Shown here: positions 1 to 11,979 of the stretch, one piece after another | How positions within the stretch are numbered: position 1 is the first letter of the stretch | How the letters are laid out: every line of letters begins with the position of its first letter | NCBI GenBank assembly: GCA_973895155.1 | Contig: OZ316893.1 | Span: forward strand, 14,074,001 to 14,138,000 | DNA length: 64,000 bases | From: Marsupella aquatica | Taxonomy: Eukaryota > Marchantiophyta | Reading direction: 5' to 3' | The notes under the pieces: generated by a model | Seen by the model: only the letters and a program-made list of their open reading frames with translations | What the model was told of the DNA's origin: nothing | Databases searched by the model: none | Position numbers and translations under genes: made by a program

Positions 1-349
1 ACCGAATCGTATGTGGTTTTTGCAGAGGAACGAGAGCAGCAGCTGGATCTGATCGATGGGATGGTAGATGTTGCTTGAAGGATTCGTTGATTGATGATGG
101 TGGGCTGCGGAGAAGCTGCGTACCTCGAGATTCCGAGCAAAGCGAGGGCAACTTGGAAGCGGGGGACTTGGGATTGAGCGAGCCGCTGGTGCTTGGAAGG
201 TGGGATTGATCCACTTTAGATTTTGAGAAAGCAAGGCGGAGAGGGAACAGATGGAGAAACGGAACAAGAGATCTGCTGCGACTTGGGTCGCAGATTGCTG
301 CTGAAAAGGTGGAGGAGGAGAGGAGGGGATTGAGACGCTGAAAGACGCA

Positions 350-1282
350 ATGAGCGGCTGGGGTGCGCACATTCGAGTTGCAGTGGGGGCTGTGGCCGGC
401 GGCATTCTGGGATTCTATGTTATGCACCAAGCGGAGGCCGCATACAAGGTACTTATGTGTGTGTGATTCCGTGTGTGGCTCTTCGCGTGTGATTCTTCGT
501 TATGGATTATTGGTTGTCTGTGGGAGCAACCGGACTATCTTGGTCTTCTTGAGCTGCGGATAAATCGATGGATGGATGTAACGGGGAAGGACTGAATGGG
601 TGTTTTGTCTTGATTTCCGGGTGGATCCTTGATGATGATGACACAAGGCTGCACCCGATTTGATGTCTTTCCTGATTGAGCTCGGGGTTCTATTCCGTTG
701 TGTTGCTATTTTCTTTTCGTGGAGCTAGTTTCGGTGAGTTTTTCGAGGATTCGTGCTTCTCTCACGCGAGAATTTTGATGGAATTCTGCGAGTATTTAGT
801 CCATGCTTTGCTCTGGAATTCTTTTGAACGCCTAGGGACTGGAGCGATCTTGTTACCTTTGTTGGCGTGCTTGAAGTTCAGCTCCTTTTAGTTATTTGGA
901 TTACGTGTTACTTCAAATCACCTGAGATTTGGTATCAACCGCAAGAATGGCCGGAAAGCCGATCTGCCTGTCTTGGTAATGAAAAGATTGCGTTCCGGTC
1001 GCGACAATTACTTAAAGATTTCTGCCTATTAAAGATTTCTGCCTATAAACAATACACAACGGAACAATTAGTCGCTGGCGTGTGACGAAGACTGATCGCT
1101 CAGGGTTTAAGCTCTTTCCCTGACTTGACATGATTTAGTTCACTCGGGCTAAAGTGTTGTTCGCTTACTTGCGGGAGCAGGAGCACATGAGAGAGGAGTA
1201 CCTAAGGTATTTGGAGGAGAAGCAGGCTCTCGAAGCTACCACGTCGAGCAATAGTAATGCGGAGATTCTACAGGAGTCTTGA
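350..1282 (+). CDS. Small single-pass membrane protein (80 aa), two exons
   Basis: Exon 1 (350-448) begins at an ATG and encodes 33 residues starting MSGWGAHIRVAVGAVAGG; it ends AAG before a GT donor. Exon 2 (1139-1282) follows a TTTAG acceptor in the same phase, encodes 47 residues and stops with TGA at 1280-1282. Residues about 8-25 form a Gly/Ala/Val-rich hydrophobic segment, probably a membrane anchor. The C-terminal half is charged and helical (LREQEHMREEYLRYLEEK), likely a short amphipathic helix or coiled coil. I do not recognise the family and assign no function; such short anchored proteins often sit in mitochondrial or endomembranes, which is inference only. The intron (690 bp) is long for so small a gene, so an extra internal exon could have been missed. 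The next gene starts 138 bp after the stop on the same strand. Confidence 0.55.
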
Positions 1283-1420
1283 AAGTCACTGGAAAGCATA
1301 TTTTGTGGCTTGACCAGTGATAACGTACAAGTCAGATTTAGGGTACAAATTGGAAAGTTGCGCTGAGAATAGGCAGTAGGTTTCTGTGGGGAATGCGGGA
1401 CTGGTCTCCATGAATCGACA

Positions 1421-4126
1421 ATGTTGCTGCATTTCAGAGATCCGGCGAGGCTGAAAACTAGAAGGGTGAGTTTTGTATCACTTCGTTTCTTCCGTGTAGA
1501 TTCTTGCAGGTTTTCTCTATCATCTCTCTCGTATTCATACCGATGGTTGGACGTACTTGGGTTACGGAATAAAATTATGGAAACGCTTTGTATCTATTTT
1601 CTTTTTGGCGTTAGGGATGTATTTGATGAGGAACCATAGCAAAATTAGAGAAATTACTGTGTAAGTAAATGTATGACTCCAAATTGTACAATGTTGCGTT
1701 AAATACGTTGCCGGCCTGTCTCATCAGGTACAATTTGAAGATACGTACTATGCTCGGGATTCCGGGACCTTAGAACAACTCAAACAACTTAGCAGCAGTA
1801 GGAAAGCTATCGAAGAGTCTATCAATGGCAGTAGTCACCTTACTCCAGCCATCGCACGGGAGATGGCGGGTGGAATTACATCTCCAATTTTACAGGTGCT
1901 TTTCGTTCTGCATTGCCAGATGTCTAATCGCCTTGTCTCATTTTCACCTGTTTTGGTTTAGGAACAAAACCGTAAAATATAACCTTCTTTTCGTGATTTC
2001 ACAATGGCATTTTACAATCCGTTGTGGCCTCTCCTTACAATCCGGGCTCTGCCCTGTGGGCACAGGATTTGTTGAAATTGGAGCGGTACATTCCCCTGCT
2101 GGAGAATTTGGTCTTGTGTGTTGAGCGCGTAAAGAGATCCAAACCAGCAGTCACTCAGTGGACAATAGATCTCAAATTCCGTTGGACAAGCCCTCTAAGC
2201 CGTCCCAGTGTGACAGGGCTGTCGGGCCCGAAATTCTTCCGAGTGGATGACCTACGATATGAACTAGGCATGAGTCTGTTCCTCTATGCTGCCCTCCTGA
2301 GGGAGAGAGCTCTGGAAGTGCTCCCGACAGGTACGAACTCTCCTCTTGGAATGTAGATGAAGTGCGCATTGAACGGTACACCGACAGATGTACCAGATGA
2401 TGGTATAGTGTGTTCTTCGTTCGTAGCTCAGCTTAATGCTTACTTGTTGTGCAACACTTATACAAACTATAAGTACTGGTTGCAGATATGACAGAGTCTG
2501 CGACATATTTTAGAAGGGCATCCGGGGTTTATCAGCATATGGCTCAGGAGGTTCTTCTACCATTGGCCTCTACATTACCTCCAGATAGGCCTCCTGAAGC
2601 GACGATGTCAATGGCAACAATCATGAGCATCGTGAGCCTAGCAGAAGCACAGGTATTGTACCTATTTCTATGTCTAGAATTTCTAATACTGAGGTCAAGA
2701 TGATAGGGATTTCTGACCATCAAGACTGGGAATCTGGAATTTTTTTATTCAGTTATTGAATAAGACTTACTCAGGGATCCAATGGCTTTTATACATAATC
2801 ACCATTTTTATAGGGTTTACCTCGTACTCTACTAATAGTTTTAGTCTGTTTCATCGATACTTGGAACCGTATCGTTCCAGTCTTTCCCCTTGACGTCAAC
2901 ATGTTCACTGCTGTGAAAATTTAAGAGAGGAAATAAGATACCGGGGTGGGCTATGTTGACAGGCTGTTACAGTTCGCAAGGCTGAGGAGAAAGGGGCCAG
3001 TGGGAGCCTTCTCGCAAAGCTCCACTACGGAGTAGTCCAATTTTTGGAAGATGCTCTCCTCTTGCTGCGCACGCAAATCGGCGATTGGAATGATGTCTCC
3101 GAAAAATTTCGAGTAAGTGGGATATTCCCGCCTTCCGGATGCCTTTAAACACCCTTATGCCCTTAAATACCGCTGTCCCTGTGCCCTGTTTCCCTATAGC
3201 TTTGCGACAACACAGTGACAATTAAGCGAGACAACTGAAAGTCAGCAATCACTGCTTTTCACTTTGAAATTTACTAGCCAGTCTTTAACTCAAGGGCGTT
3301 CACAGCTTGTAGCCCGAAAGCCATAAGAGAACTCTTAGGAAGCCTTTGAAGTCGATGTGATGTTCAGAATCTCTGAATACTCAGCGGTCTAGTTTTATTG
3401 TTGGGCTCGCAGGCGACATTTCTAAAATTGTGATCTGAAGATACTGAACTATGCTTTTCCTCGTGCAGAAATATTTGACCATCTGCAGCGTCCTTCATGA
3501 AGCCCGAAGTCAACGCTACATTGCCGAGGACTACAGGAAAGCCGAGATGCTTGGGGTTGCTGTTGGCATTTTACGTCATGCTATGAGTCGTGTTAAACAA
3601 GTTAGGACACCAAGTAAGATTCTGCTCCGGTGATAAAAAGATCATGGGGATCGACGAATGTTTTTTGAATGGATTTGTACGAGTGGTCATACTGACAATA
3701 TGACGAGAACGACTTCGGTTAGTTGATACAGTCGCATGATACAATTGCATGATACTCATTCAAGCTAAATTATAGACACTGGATTTGTCTATGTTCTTAC
3801 TTTGAATGCTTGTTATACCTGGTCCAAATCTGAAAGTGCCATGGCATAAAAATGCGATCGCATGCCCGAATCTAAGCTCGTTTCACTTGGTACCTTACTT
3901 CGACTGGCCTTCTTGTGCAGGTGAGGATGGTTGGAAAGACTTGTTCAGGCAGGAGGTGGACGCCTTAGCACATCTGTTGCGACGATGTGAACAAGAAAAT
4001 GAATATATCTGGAGGGAAAAGGCCTTTCGACTCGATGAGCTACCTATCCTTGAAGGGAAAAAAATTGTAGCACCAATATTGTATCAAGCATTTGGCCTGG
4101 ATCGAGATTTCATCTTTGTCACATGA
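1421..4126 (+). CDS. BRO1-like domain protein (endosomal-targeting type), seven exons, 381 aa
   Basis: Exons 1421-1465, 1728-1895, 2066-2330, 2486-2652, 2963-3112, 3469-3613 and 3921-4126 join in frame (1146 nt with stop). The protein opens MLLHFRDPARLKTRR and runs through KFRWTSPLSR, a core GPKFFRVDDLRYELGMSLFL, ERALEVLPT, VRKAEEKGASGSLLAKLHYG, and ends with ENEYIWREK plus a DELPILEGKKIV stretch. This order matches, from memory, the plant family annotated as endosomal targeting BRO1-like domain-containing proteins. BRO1 domains are alpha-helical and in yeast Bro1 and animal ALIX bind ESCRT-III at endosomes; this plant clade is a shortened relative whose own role is little known. All junctions are GT-AG, and phase is kept across the two split codons (exons 3/4 and 6/7). 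The start is supported because residues from the first Met are family-like. No stop or frameshift interrupts it, so it looks functional. Confidence 0.88.
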
Positions 4127-4703
4127 GTGCTGAGAACTGTATAGATTTGTAAGTATATTTAGGGTGGTTTCAGGGCCGCATTGAGGTCCCTTAGTAAACC
4201 CGACCTACCCAATCTTAACCGAAACACTGGCTGTAGAGGATCCGAGAATTTCCGATTCAGTCAATTATTACAATGAAGAGTGTATATCTTTGGCGGAGGT
4301 CTGAAGGTGATTGTAAGGCATTCACTGCATATCAGATACATTTTACGAAATCGGCATGTGTCTCTCGATTCTGATGTGCCTGCGTGATTATAGAAGGATG
4401 GTTTTGGTTGCTCTTCAGCAAATTGGCTGTGGCCCACCCACATTCGTTATTTTTCGACAGTTACGTGCCAGCAGCCACTATTCAAATTACTGTGACACAC
4501 TGAAATACTATAACAGCAGCACGTTTGTGAGTGTGAGTGAAAATTGTGGGGGATGCACAGTAAAGACAGATGCGCTTGGAGTTTCTAGGAGGAGCAGATA
4601 CCAACCAGTGGCAGTAGCAGGAGGAAGCTGCTGCAGGTTTGTCCTGTACTCGAGACTTACCCAGCGAAGAGGACGACGATATCTACACATTGTTTAAATA
4701 AAA
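4127..4703 (+). other. Probable 3' UTR of the BRO1-like gene with a candidate poly(A) signal
   Basis: After the TGA at 4124-4126 there is no continuing coding frame. An AATAAA hexamer at 4698-4703 is the first well-formed plant-type poly(A) signal seen downstream. The assignment of the interval as 3' UTR is inference from position. Confidence 0.3.
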
Positions 4704-5780
4704 CGAGTCTGAACTTGGGCTTTTGATCCAAACATCTGGTGGCATGACATCTGTGAGTATTCCTTGTGAGCATTCTTGTTTTAGGAATCAATACGTGCAC
4801 GCGGTGATTCAGAACATCTAGATCTTATTTGGATCTTGAGTTCATGTGCTTCCAAATGGGGAATTCTTTTGGTCGCCTTGTACAGATTTAGGGCGTTCCC
4901 ACTGTATGTCCTTGGTGAGGTTCGCCACAATTCACCCTGTCGTATCATGCCAGCTGACTGTAGAACTATTCAATACGTACATACACATTGTTCAGACTCA
5001 GCAGCACGATTTACCTTTGATAATGCTACCAGACCCCTTGGCACTGAATACCTCTAATTTTCCTTCTGTAATTTTCCTTGAATCATGTCGAAGAAATCAC
5101 CGAGACTTCCCCAGTAATAATGGGAGGGATTTGAGGGTAGCACTTCTGCATGTTCATAGGGTCCTCATAGAAGGAAGGAGGGCTGAATTAGAAAACCAAC
5201 TTTACCCACACAACCGCTTTATTGTCCACAATTATTTCGGAAATAACTGAGCTGAACCCCAGTAACCAGCTACATCAGCTACTGTACATTATTGGTCAGC
5301 TTCCTTGCAAACTGACCTTCACATCAGAATCCTTTGACTAACACAAATTAAAAGAGAAGGGTTTGCTGAAGGAACCTTTCCTAGGCACTCATACACCCGT
5401 GACCATGTTCTCTTCTTTCCCTTGTCCCAGAAGTTTCTTGCCATGGTCAGCTAGATCGGGCGTGCTCTCCCCTTTCCCATGTCCCCTCCTCCCCTCATGG
5501 AGTGCTCTACGAGCATCCCACTGGTCAGCTAGCTCAGTAACTGTTTCTTTAGAAGTGCAATTGCTAATGAAATTGTAGTCGCAGACAGGATGTGCTGTGA
5601 AACAAAGGAGACCTGGTAGACAACCAATGGGGAGCCACTTCTGTTTTGACTATATGTGACCTATTTTTGACAACTACTACTATGTAGCCCCACAGGTGGG
5701 GGTGCTCTCAATAGGATTGTGTCATTGACTTCTTGTGTTGCCTTGATTAAGAGAAGTCCTTAAGCTGACTTCAGTTTTCC
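4704..5780. other. Intergenic, nothing recognised
   Basis: Only short open frames occur here, without splice context or family motifs. A stretch near 5400-5530 is pyrimidine-rich (repeated TTCCC/CCCTTTCCC words) and opens a 71-residue frame that looks compositional. Confidence 0.4.
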
Positions 5781-6100
5781 CTCGCGAACCACTGTAGGAG
5801 TCTTCTCCCTTCTAATCCAGACTAGGTTTTCCCTCGGAAACCATTGTAGGAGTCTCCTGCCTTTGGGATCGTGACTTCAGAGCTCTCTTGCAAACCACTG
5901 TAGGAGTATCGTGCCTTTGGGATCCTGTCTCTCTGTCTGGAGCGTTTTGTTCTTCTGCAGTGTGATGTACAGGAAGTTGCTGCCCTGTGCAACCATTAGT
6001 AGGCACACTGATCTACTCTATTACCATCTTCCCACTACCCCGGAGTTGTTGCTTTTCTGCAACCAGTAGTATCTACTCTATTCCCATCTTCCTACTACCC
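5781..6100. repeat. Degenerate minisatellite-like repeats
   Basis: Three diverged copies of a unit containing AACCACTGTAGGAGT (or AACCATTGTAGGAGT) lie near 5785-5830, 5826-5870 and 5885-5920. Next to them, around 5990-6105, a unit with CTGCAACCA, TATCTACTCTATT and CCCATCTTCC is present twice in tandem. Confidence 0.6.
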
Positions 6101-7001
6101 CCTAAAAGTTGGCCTACACACCCGCTATCACCCTCGATCCACTCGCATCACAAAACACTTGAAAGCAGATCTAGCGACTGACGATTGGGGTTCAATTAAG
6201 GAAGGATTTACAAACACTTTACAACAGAAATTTCGCGTTTTTCTCCAGTTATGACATATCAGGTCTTACGTTCCGTAACTCAGTGGACAAGCACCATTGA
6301 ACTGGAAGCAGAGCAATGTTAAGGTCAAAGTTTCCCCTGCTTAAATTGAGGATTCTCAATTTCTGTCGCATTTCTGACTGGATCAAGACAATTCCAAAGG
6401 GAATTCATGCTCAAAACTCCCCTCAGCTGCGACAAAAACCAAAGCCATGGTTGACTGTGAGAACATGAGTACCTGCCGTGCGTCGGCTCTGTAACACCTC
6501 CCTCCGACAAGCAGCAATGTAAGGTAAAGTAAGGACTTCAAAACCTAAAACAGAACACTTCAAGCGGTCGTTCGAAACATACATTCTCACACTGCATAGT
6601 GAACTCATCGTCATCATCAGTCGAATGGACCCCATTGCATCCATGCATTTGCGAGAATGCAGCATGAGCATCTTGTGGTCGTTCCCGAGTAATGGGTCGT
6701 AGGATGGGGCATTTGATCTGTACTTATCTTTGATATTATCCATGGACATAAAGAAAAAGAGAGAGAAAGAGGGTTTAGGGTTTATTATCCAAGGTTGCGA
6801 TAGCTACAAAAACAAAGACAGACAAATTTATCGGAGCAACACCACCACCAACAAAATGAACTTAGGAGGGAGATAACTAAATCAACTCCTCAAAGGAAGA
6901 AAGGTGAGAATTAGGACAGAGGAAAAACGAAGTTCACTAGGAGATCAAAATGAGGAGCGTGGCAGTAGGGGGCAGTACTCGATCTACTGCCTCCATCCTG
7001 C
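6101..7001. other. Intergenic, nothing recognised
   Basis: No splice-consistent coding frame, no inverted repeat and no family motif was seen. Minus-strand open frames near 6325-6750 have no recognisable domain. Confidence 0.4.
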
Positions 7002-7121
7002 AATGTGAATCCTGATTGAGAATAATACAACAGAGCACTTCCACAAATTCGAGGTGGTGCAAATGTGAATCCTGAATGAGAATAGTACAACAGAGCACTT
7101 TCCACAAATTCAAGGTGATGC
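7002..7121. repeat. 60-bp tandem duplication
   Basis: Two adjacent copies start at 7002 and 7062 with AATGTGAATCCTGA. They share ACAACAGAGCACTT and CCACAAATTC, with a few substitutions between them. Confidence 0.8.
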
Positions 7122-7163
7122 CTGCAGGAGAGGACACAGCCGTCGTCAGGGAGAATACTACAC

Positions 7164-7507
7164 GGACAGATGAGAAGTGTCTGAAGTCAGATGAACACGG
7201 TGAAGAACGTCTTCCTTGTCCTTTGACTTCTTACACCTTGTCTAACTTGATCCTCTGGCCCATTTTTCGAGAGAGGCGCCTAAACCCAGAAGTTTGACAT
7301 GTTATTGGTTTGGTTAGGACCACATATAAAGATCGGACAGATGAGAAGTGTCTGAAGTCAGATGAACACGGTGAAGAACGTCTTCCTTGTCCCTCTGACT
7401 TCTTACACCTTGTCTAACTTGATCCTCTGGCACATTTTCGAGAGAGGCGCCTAAACCCAGAAGTTTGACATGTTATTCGTTTGGTTAGGACCACATATAA
7501 AGATCGG
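7164..7507. repeat. 171-bp tandem duplication, two copies
   Basis: The block beginning GGACAGATGAGAAGTG at about 7164 recurs at about 7335 and runs through ACCACATATAAAGATCGG, which ends both copies. Only a few differences are visible, so the duplication is fairly recent. Confidence 0.9.
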
Positions 7508-7636
7508 AAGCCCGGTCTTTCCAGCAGCTTGAATTTATAATTCCTGCCCTAATTTCTCCCTCCCTCGTGTGACTCCAGTGTGATGCTTGGGCGGGGTTCG
7601 GAACAACTAAAGCAATCAGACCATTCCCATCTGTCT

Positions 7637-7708
7637 AGCTGAATGAGCATTCCCACAGGTCTCACTGAATGTCAAGCTAAACGAGCATTCCCACAGGTCT
7701 CACTGAAT
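7637..7708. repeat. 38-bp tandem duplication
   Basis: GAGCATTCCCACAGGTCTC occurs at 7645 and again at 7683, in two adjacent copies with conserved flanking CACTGAAT. Confidence 0.75.
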
Positions 7709-7807
7709 TTCCCTAGTAACATTCAGATAGCTTACAGTCTGGTGCAACCATATCCACGTGGTGTGAGTCTCACAGCACTACCCCCCTACCCAAACCCATA
7801 AATCGCA

Positions 7808-8795
7808 AAATGCCTTTACCGTGTGATGGATCCTCGCCGTCCGGTGAGACAAAGATCTATGCATCTATACCGTCTGCAGTGTTTCACGAGGCTTGGGGCA
7901 GGCGCTACCACATGCCCCAACTTGCTAGTTCTGGCCCAGGAGAGACAAGTTTGGGTGGGCTGGGAGGGAGGATTTGAACTTATTAGTCCATCCCGGTGGG
8001 AATTTATTACTTTTTTGGAGTACAGTGTGCAAAACACTAAAGTCCCCTTACCCATTCCCCTACGCACATGCAAAATGCCTTGACCTTGTGATGGAGCCGG
8101 GCCGTCCGCTGACGCAAAGATCTATGCATCTCCACCATCTGTAGTGTTTCACGATGCTTGGGGCAGGCCCTACCGCATGCCCCAACTTGCTAGTTCTGGC
8201 CATTGAGAGACAAGTTTGGGTGGGCTGCCCCAGGTTTGGACTTTTCAGGCAAATAGAGCCTTTAGAGGCTATCAACCGGCAGGTCAGCACCCAGACCGTC
8301 CCGGTCCCGGCCCGAGTTTAACTCCTCCCCTCCCATCCCCTGGTCAGCACACCACTCCCGGGGCCGGAGTTCAGGGTTAGGCCGGGCCGGCAGGGAGGAG
8401 GGGGAGTTTGGGAGGGGAGTTTGGGAGGTGGGGAGGAGGGGAGGAGGCCGGGCCGACCGACAGAGAAGGAGGGGAGGAGGCTGGGTGCAGGGCAGGGCCG
8501 GGTCCAGGTGAGGAGCTGGGCCAGGTGCAGGGTCCGGGATGAGGCTGGGTATTGGCCGGGAATAGTTCGGGCCGGGCTGTGGCCGTTCGGATCTTGGCCG
8601 GGAATGGTTCGGCCGGGGAATAATCGGGAATATCCGGCAAATAGAGTCATTTTTGTTCGGCAAATGATGAGTTTACGTGCTGGGAAACTTGCCCGTAACT
8701 TCAAACCAGGGTGGGCTGGGGGACAGAGTTTGAACCTAGTGCATCCTGGTGGGAATTACTTTTTTGAAGTACAGTGTGCAAAACACTAAAGTCAT
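7808..8795. repeat. Tandemly duplicated unit, second copy interrupted by a GC-rich insert
   Basis: Copy 1 (about 7808-8045) and copy 2 (about 8068-8795) share AAAGATCTATGCATCT, TGCCCCAACTTGCTAGTT, AGACAAGTTTGGGTGGGCTG and AGTGTGCAAAACACTAAAGT in the same order and orientation. Copy 1 is about 260 bp. Copy 2 has the same ends but about 490 extra bp inside it, described separately. Open frames here follow composition, not genes. Confidence 0.85.
8228..8718. mobile_element. GC-rich insertion of about 490 bp flanked by a 10-bp direct repeat
   Basis: GGGTGGGCTG at 8218-8227 is repeated at 8709-8718, while the paralogous copy 1 has it only once (7953-7962). This is the picture of an occupied and an empty site with a 10-bp target duplication. 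The insert contains a strongly G-rich, C-poor core (about 8380-8640) of GGGCCGGGCC, GGGAGG and GGGGAGGAGG words. Termini are CCCCAGGTTTGG and CTTCAAACC, which may be a very short imperfect inverted repeat. It encodes nothing convincing. Confidence 0.55.
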
Positions 8796-8799
8796 TACC

Positions 8800-10200
8800 T
8801 GCTGGGTTACCTTGCGTGGTGGGAATGCTCACAGGTTTCCATTTCTAGGCGCAGTGCTTTTCTGTGTTGGCCAACTAATAGCAGCTACCACCCAGAGATC
8901 TAAATGATGGAGACGCCCATACTTCTATCCCTGTGGATGACAATTCTTGTTATTGTGACTAGAAGCATTGACTTGAACTATGCACTGGCTAGATTACTTT
9001 ACGCACCACACCAGTGCGGGTGAAAACTGAACTGGACATTAAATTTTGGTCTAGTATAATAGATGTAGAAATAAAATGCTCAGTTCTATGGGTTTTGGAG
9101 TTTAGAAATCTTGATTTTCTCCTTGGTTGGCCTAGTGAACATGGGTTTCATGTTTATTTTTATGTTTGAATAACCTTTCTGAGGAAGCATGATGGCAGAC
9201 TTCAAGGATTGCTGGAGCCAGAAAGACTATTTGTAAATCACAAGGTGGCCCATGAAGTTTTTGTGGTAACCAACAGGTCTAACACAAAGGGGAGGTACAC
9301 CGGCAGAAGTCACGATAAAGTCTAATCCATTCTATCACTATCCACATATAATTGAGAACAATAATCTTTTGTAATAGGAACAATGACACAGTTGTTGTTT
9401 GTTTAATAAAATATATTTAAACCCTTACTGACCAACACATAAGTATTCTTTAATTGATGTTTTTCCATAAATATTTCAACAATTTGGAATACTGAACATC
9501 CACATTGACATGTTAGGTGTTTCAAATAATATGCATGAGCATAACTATAATTGAGTTCCCCACTTTTTTCAAAGCTTCAAACTCACAAAAATCTTGACAA
9601 AATTACCAGTCCTATTATATTCATCTTCATTAGATACTCCCAATTCAATTATTAATGTTTTCCCCTAACTAAAAATCTGGTTTGAGTTGTCCACTGCAAT
9701 AAAACTAAAACCAAAATTTATAGAATTCTTGGTGTGTCAAGCTCTAATATTAAGCCTAATCATAACTCTCACAATGCAGTGAATTGATCCATGGGGTATA
9801 AGCTATTAACTTCCATCCTTCTTTCTCACTTGCAGAGTAGATTTGGTTAACAATTTGAGGAGCTTGTTTGCGTAAAAAAAAACCATCTGTAGATTTCTGG
9901 ATCAAGTTCTCTCCATAATTCTCCTTTCATCAAATAAATTGTTGGCCCACAACTCACTCTCTCTACGAGCCCTTCATTTCAAGGTTTCCATTGGCAGGTC
10001 CCTGAGATTTGCCTCGTCAAATCTTAAGTCTTCAGGACATGATTGTCCCTTCTCACTGCCACTAGAGCTACCTCGTGAACAATACTAGAGTATGTACCAA
10101 TTCTATTAAACCTAAGAGTCGACGTTAAACTCTTCCCTCACAAACATTTTGTCCATCACCTATTATGGTTTTGATGTGGGGTACTATTCACTGTGAATGA
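8800..10200. other. AT-rich intergenic DNA
   Basis: No open frame of useful length exists here on either strand and no repeat structure was spotted. Base composition is AT-rich, unlike the block to its left. Confidence 0.4.
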
Positions 10201-10250
10201 ATGATAAACATTAGATAGGGGGGGGGGGTTCAGTACATGGAGGGCCATAC

Positions 10251-10377
10251 AGATCTTCTAAGTAGTGAATTATCTGCATCCATTCCAGACTGAAACAAAC
10301 AAATCCTTTTCCGTCCACTGAGTTTTCAGGACATGGAGTTCTGGAATGGATGCAGATAATTCACTACTTCGAAGATT
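10251..10377. repeat. Inverted repeat with arms of about 37 bp
   Basis: The left arm (10251-10288), containing GTGAATTATCTGCATCCATT, is complementary to the right arm (10341-10377), containing AATGGATGCAGATAATTCAC, with about 50 bp of loop. A third copy of the right arm and its flank (10568-10636, with GAATAAAAATGTTTGTAGCA) lies in direct orientation downstream. It could be a fold-back element or a duplication with partial inversion. Confidence 0.75.
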
Positions 10378-10849
10378 TGCACTGAATAAAAATGTTTGTA
10401 GCAAAGATTTGCGTTTGTTTAAAGTCTTCCCCAAAATTATTTAAAACCTTAATAATTATTTCCTTGTACTTTATGAGTGACCCCCATTAGATACTAATAC
10501 TCTTGGCACTGTATCCTCATTTACAAGAGATTTGTCCAGATAAATTATGAGGGCAACTTTTTTGTTTCTGGAATGGATGCAGATAATCCACTACTTAGAA
10601 GATTTACACTGAATAAAAATGTTTGTAGCAAATATTATTTTTTCACGTATTTTTTTCTTCAAAAAATTTAGTTCTTCATCTGACTAGAAATCAAGTGACA
10701 AACTTAAAGCACCAATTGACCTATAATTTATCTCTGGCCAGCCCCACGGAGTATGACAAGGAGACTGACCACTTTACACTTAACCATGAGAATCTGGCTG
10801 CAATGGACGGTCAAAGTTAAAAAGAATTAAAAAGAATTTGATTCATTTG

Positions 10850-11910
10850 GCTATTTACCTGCATTTCCGTTACAGTAACAAGATTGAGGGCCTAAAAGTC
10901 AATTGCGAACTTAGATGGAATGGACTGAAGGTTCACATTTTGTATGTACATTTTGAGATCTCCAGTGGCCGCAAATTCCTCAACACTCTCTGTGACAAAA
11001 ACAACTCTGGGCCCTAAAACACAGGATTTCCAGTAGCTCCACAAGGGCAAATTACTCGAGAATTGCTCCTTCAAAAGCATTGATCTCAGAAAAATAGGAT
11101 TTTGAAACAGTACTCTTGCAAATAAAATTCTCTGGTAGCTTAACAACAGCAAAACTCTTTGGTAGCTTGGCATTGGCAAAACTACTGGAAATATTTGGTC
11201 CTTGTACATAACAAGAGCAATGCTCTATGAAAAACAAGATTTTGCAATAGCGTTCCAACAAGTCAGACAACCACTTCTCAAAATCTCAATACTCTAGAAT
11301 CTCAACCCCATCTCAACTAAGGTAGTTTATAGAAAAACTACTATCAATGCCTTCCGGAAATTGAGGTTCGTTTTATTTTTACCATTAAACCACAACTGCC
11401 CTTCAAAAGCTACGGGTTACCCATAGTTACCATTAAAAATAGATTTTTCCTGAAATTGTGGAGCAAACTGGCATGCTAGAGGAGAACAGTGATTGAAGTA
11501 TGGAAAAAGAGGGAGGTCTTGGACACTTCCCCTTATATAGGGGAAGTTGTGGTTTAAGCAAACTAGCTACTTGCAGCTCTATGAGGAAAATATGAAGCGC
11601 TTAAGTACTCTACTGAGAATTCCATTTATTATGGGTAAGGTCGTAAAAACCCAAATGACAATCATCAGGATACCTTAAACTTTATCTTTTCCTCTTACGA
11701 AACATGCACCTAAAGAATGGGATTAGTAACAAGCTGAACAGAGAAGTTGACTAGAATGATTGAAACCTATCTGCAAACATTAGTGATCTTCCCACTAATA
11801 AGGGACGTTATGGACAAAACTGTAAACAACAGTATCCAAGCATATGTTCTTGTTTAAGTCAGGTCCATCTAAGTTTGACTGGTCCATAAGGGTTCTAAAC
11901 AACATCAAAA
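10850..11910 (+). repeat. Diverged dispersed repeat, copy 1
   Basis: Ordered short matches are shared with 20850-21720: TTTACCTGCATTTC versus TTTACCTACATTTC, CCTAAAAGT, GAGATCTCC versus GAGACCTCC, AAGAGCAATGCTCTATGAAA, and GTCCATCTAAG versus GTCCATCCAAG. Both copies are in the same orientation, one on each side of the Copia element. Homology is by eye and patchy. Confidence 0.5.
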
Positions 11911-11979
11911 TAACTTTTATATATATGCAAAAGTGAAGCCCTCATGGATCTCCATGTTGGACACAATGTTCCCTGGCTT

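Noticed and set aside
8262-8789. Several overlapping long frames on both strands
   Set aside because: They fall in the GC-rich insert, where stop codons are rare by composition. The predicted peptides are Pro/Gly/Arg-rich low-complexity.
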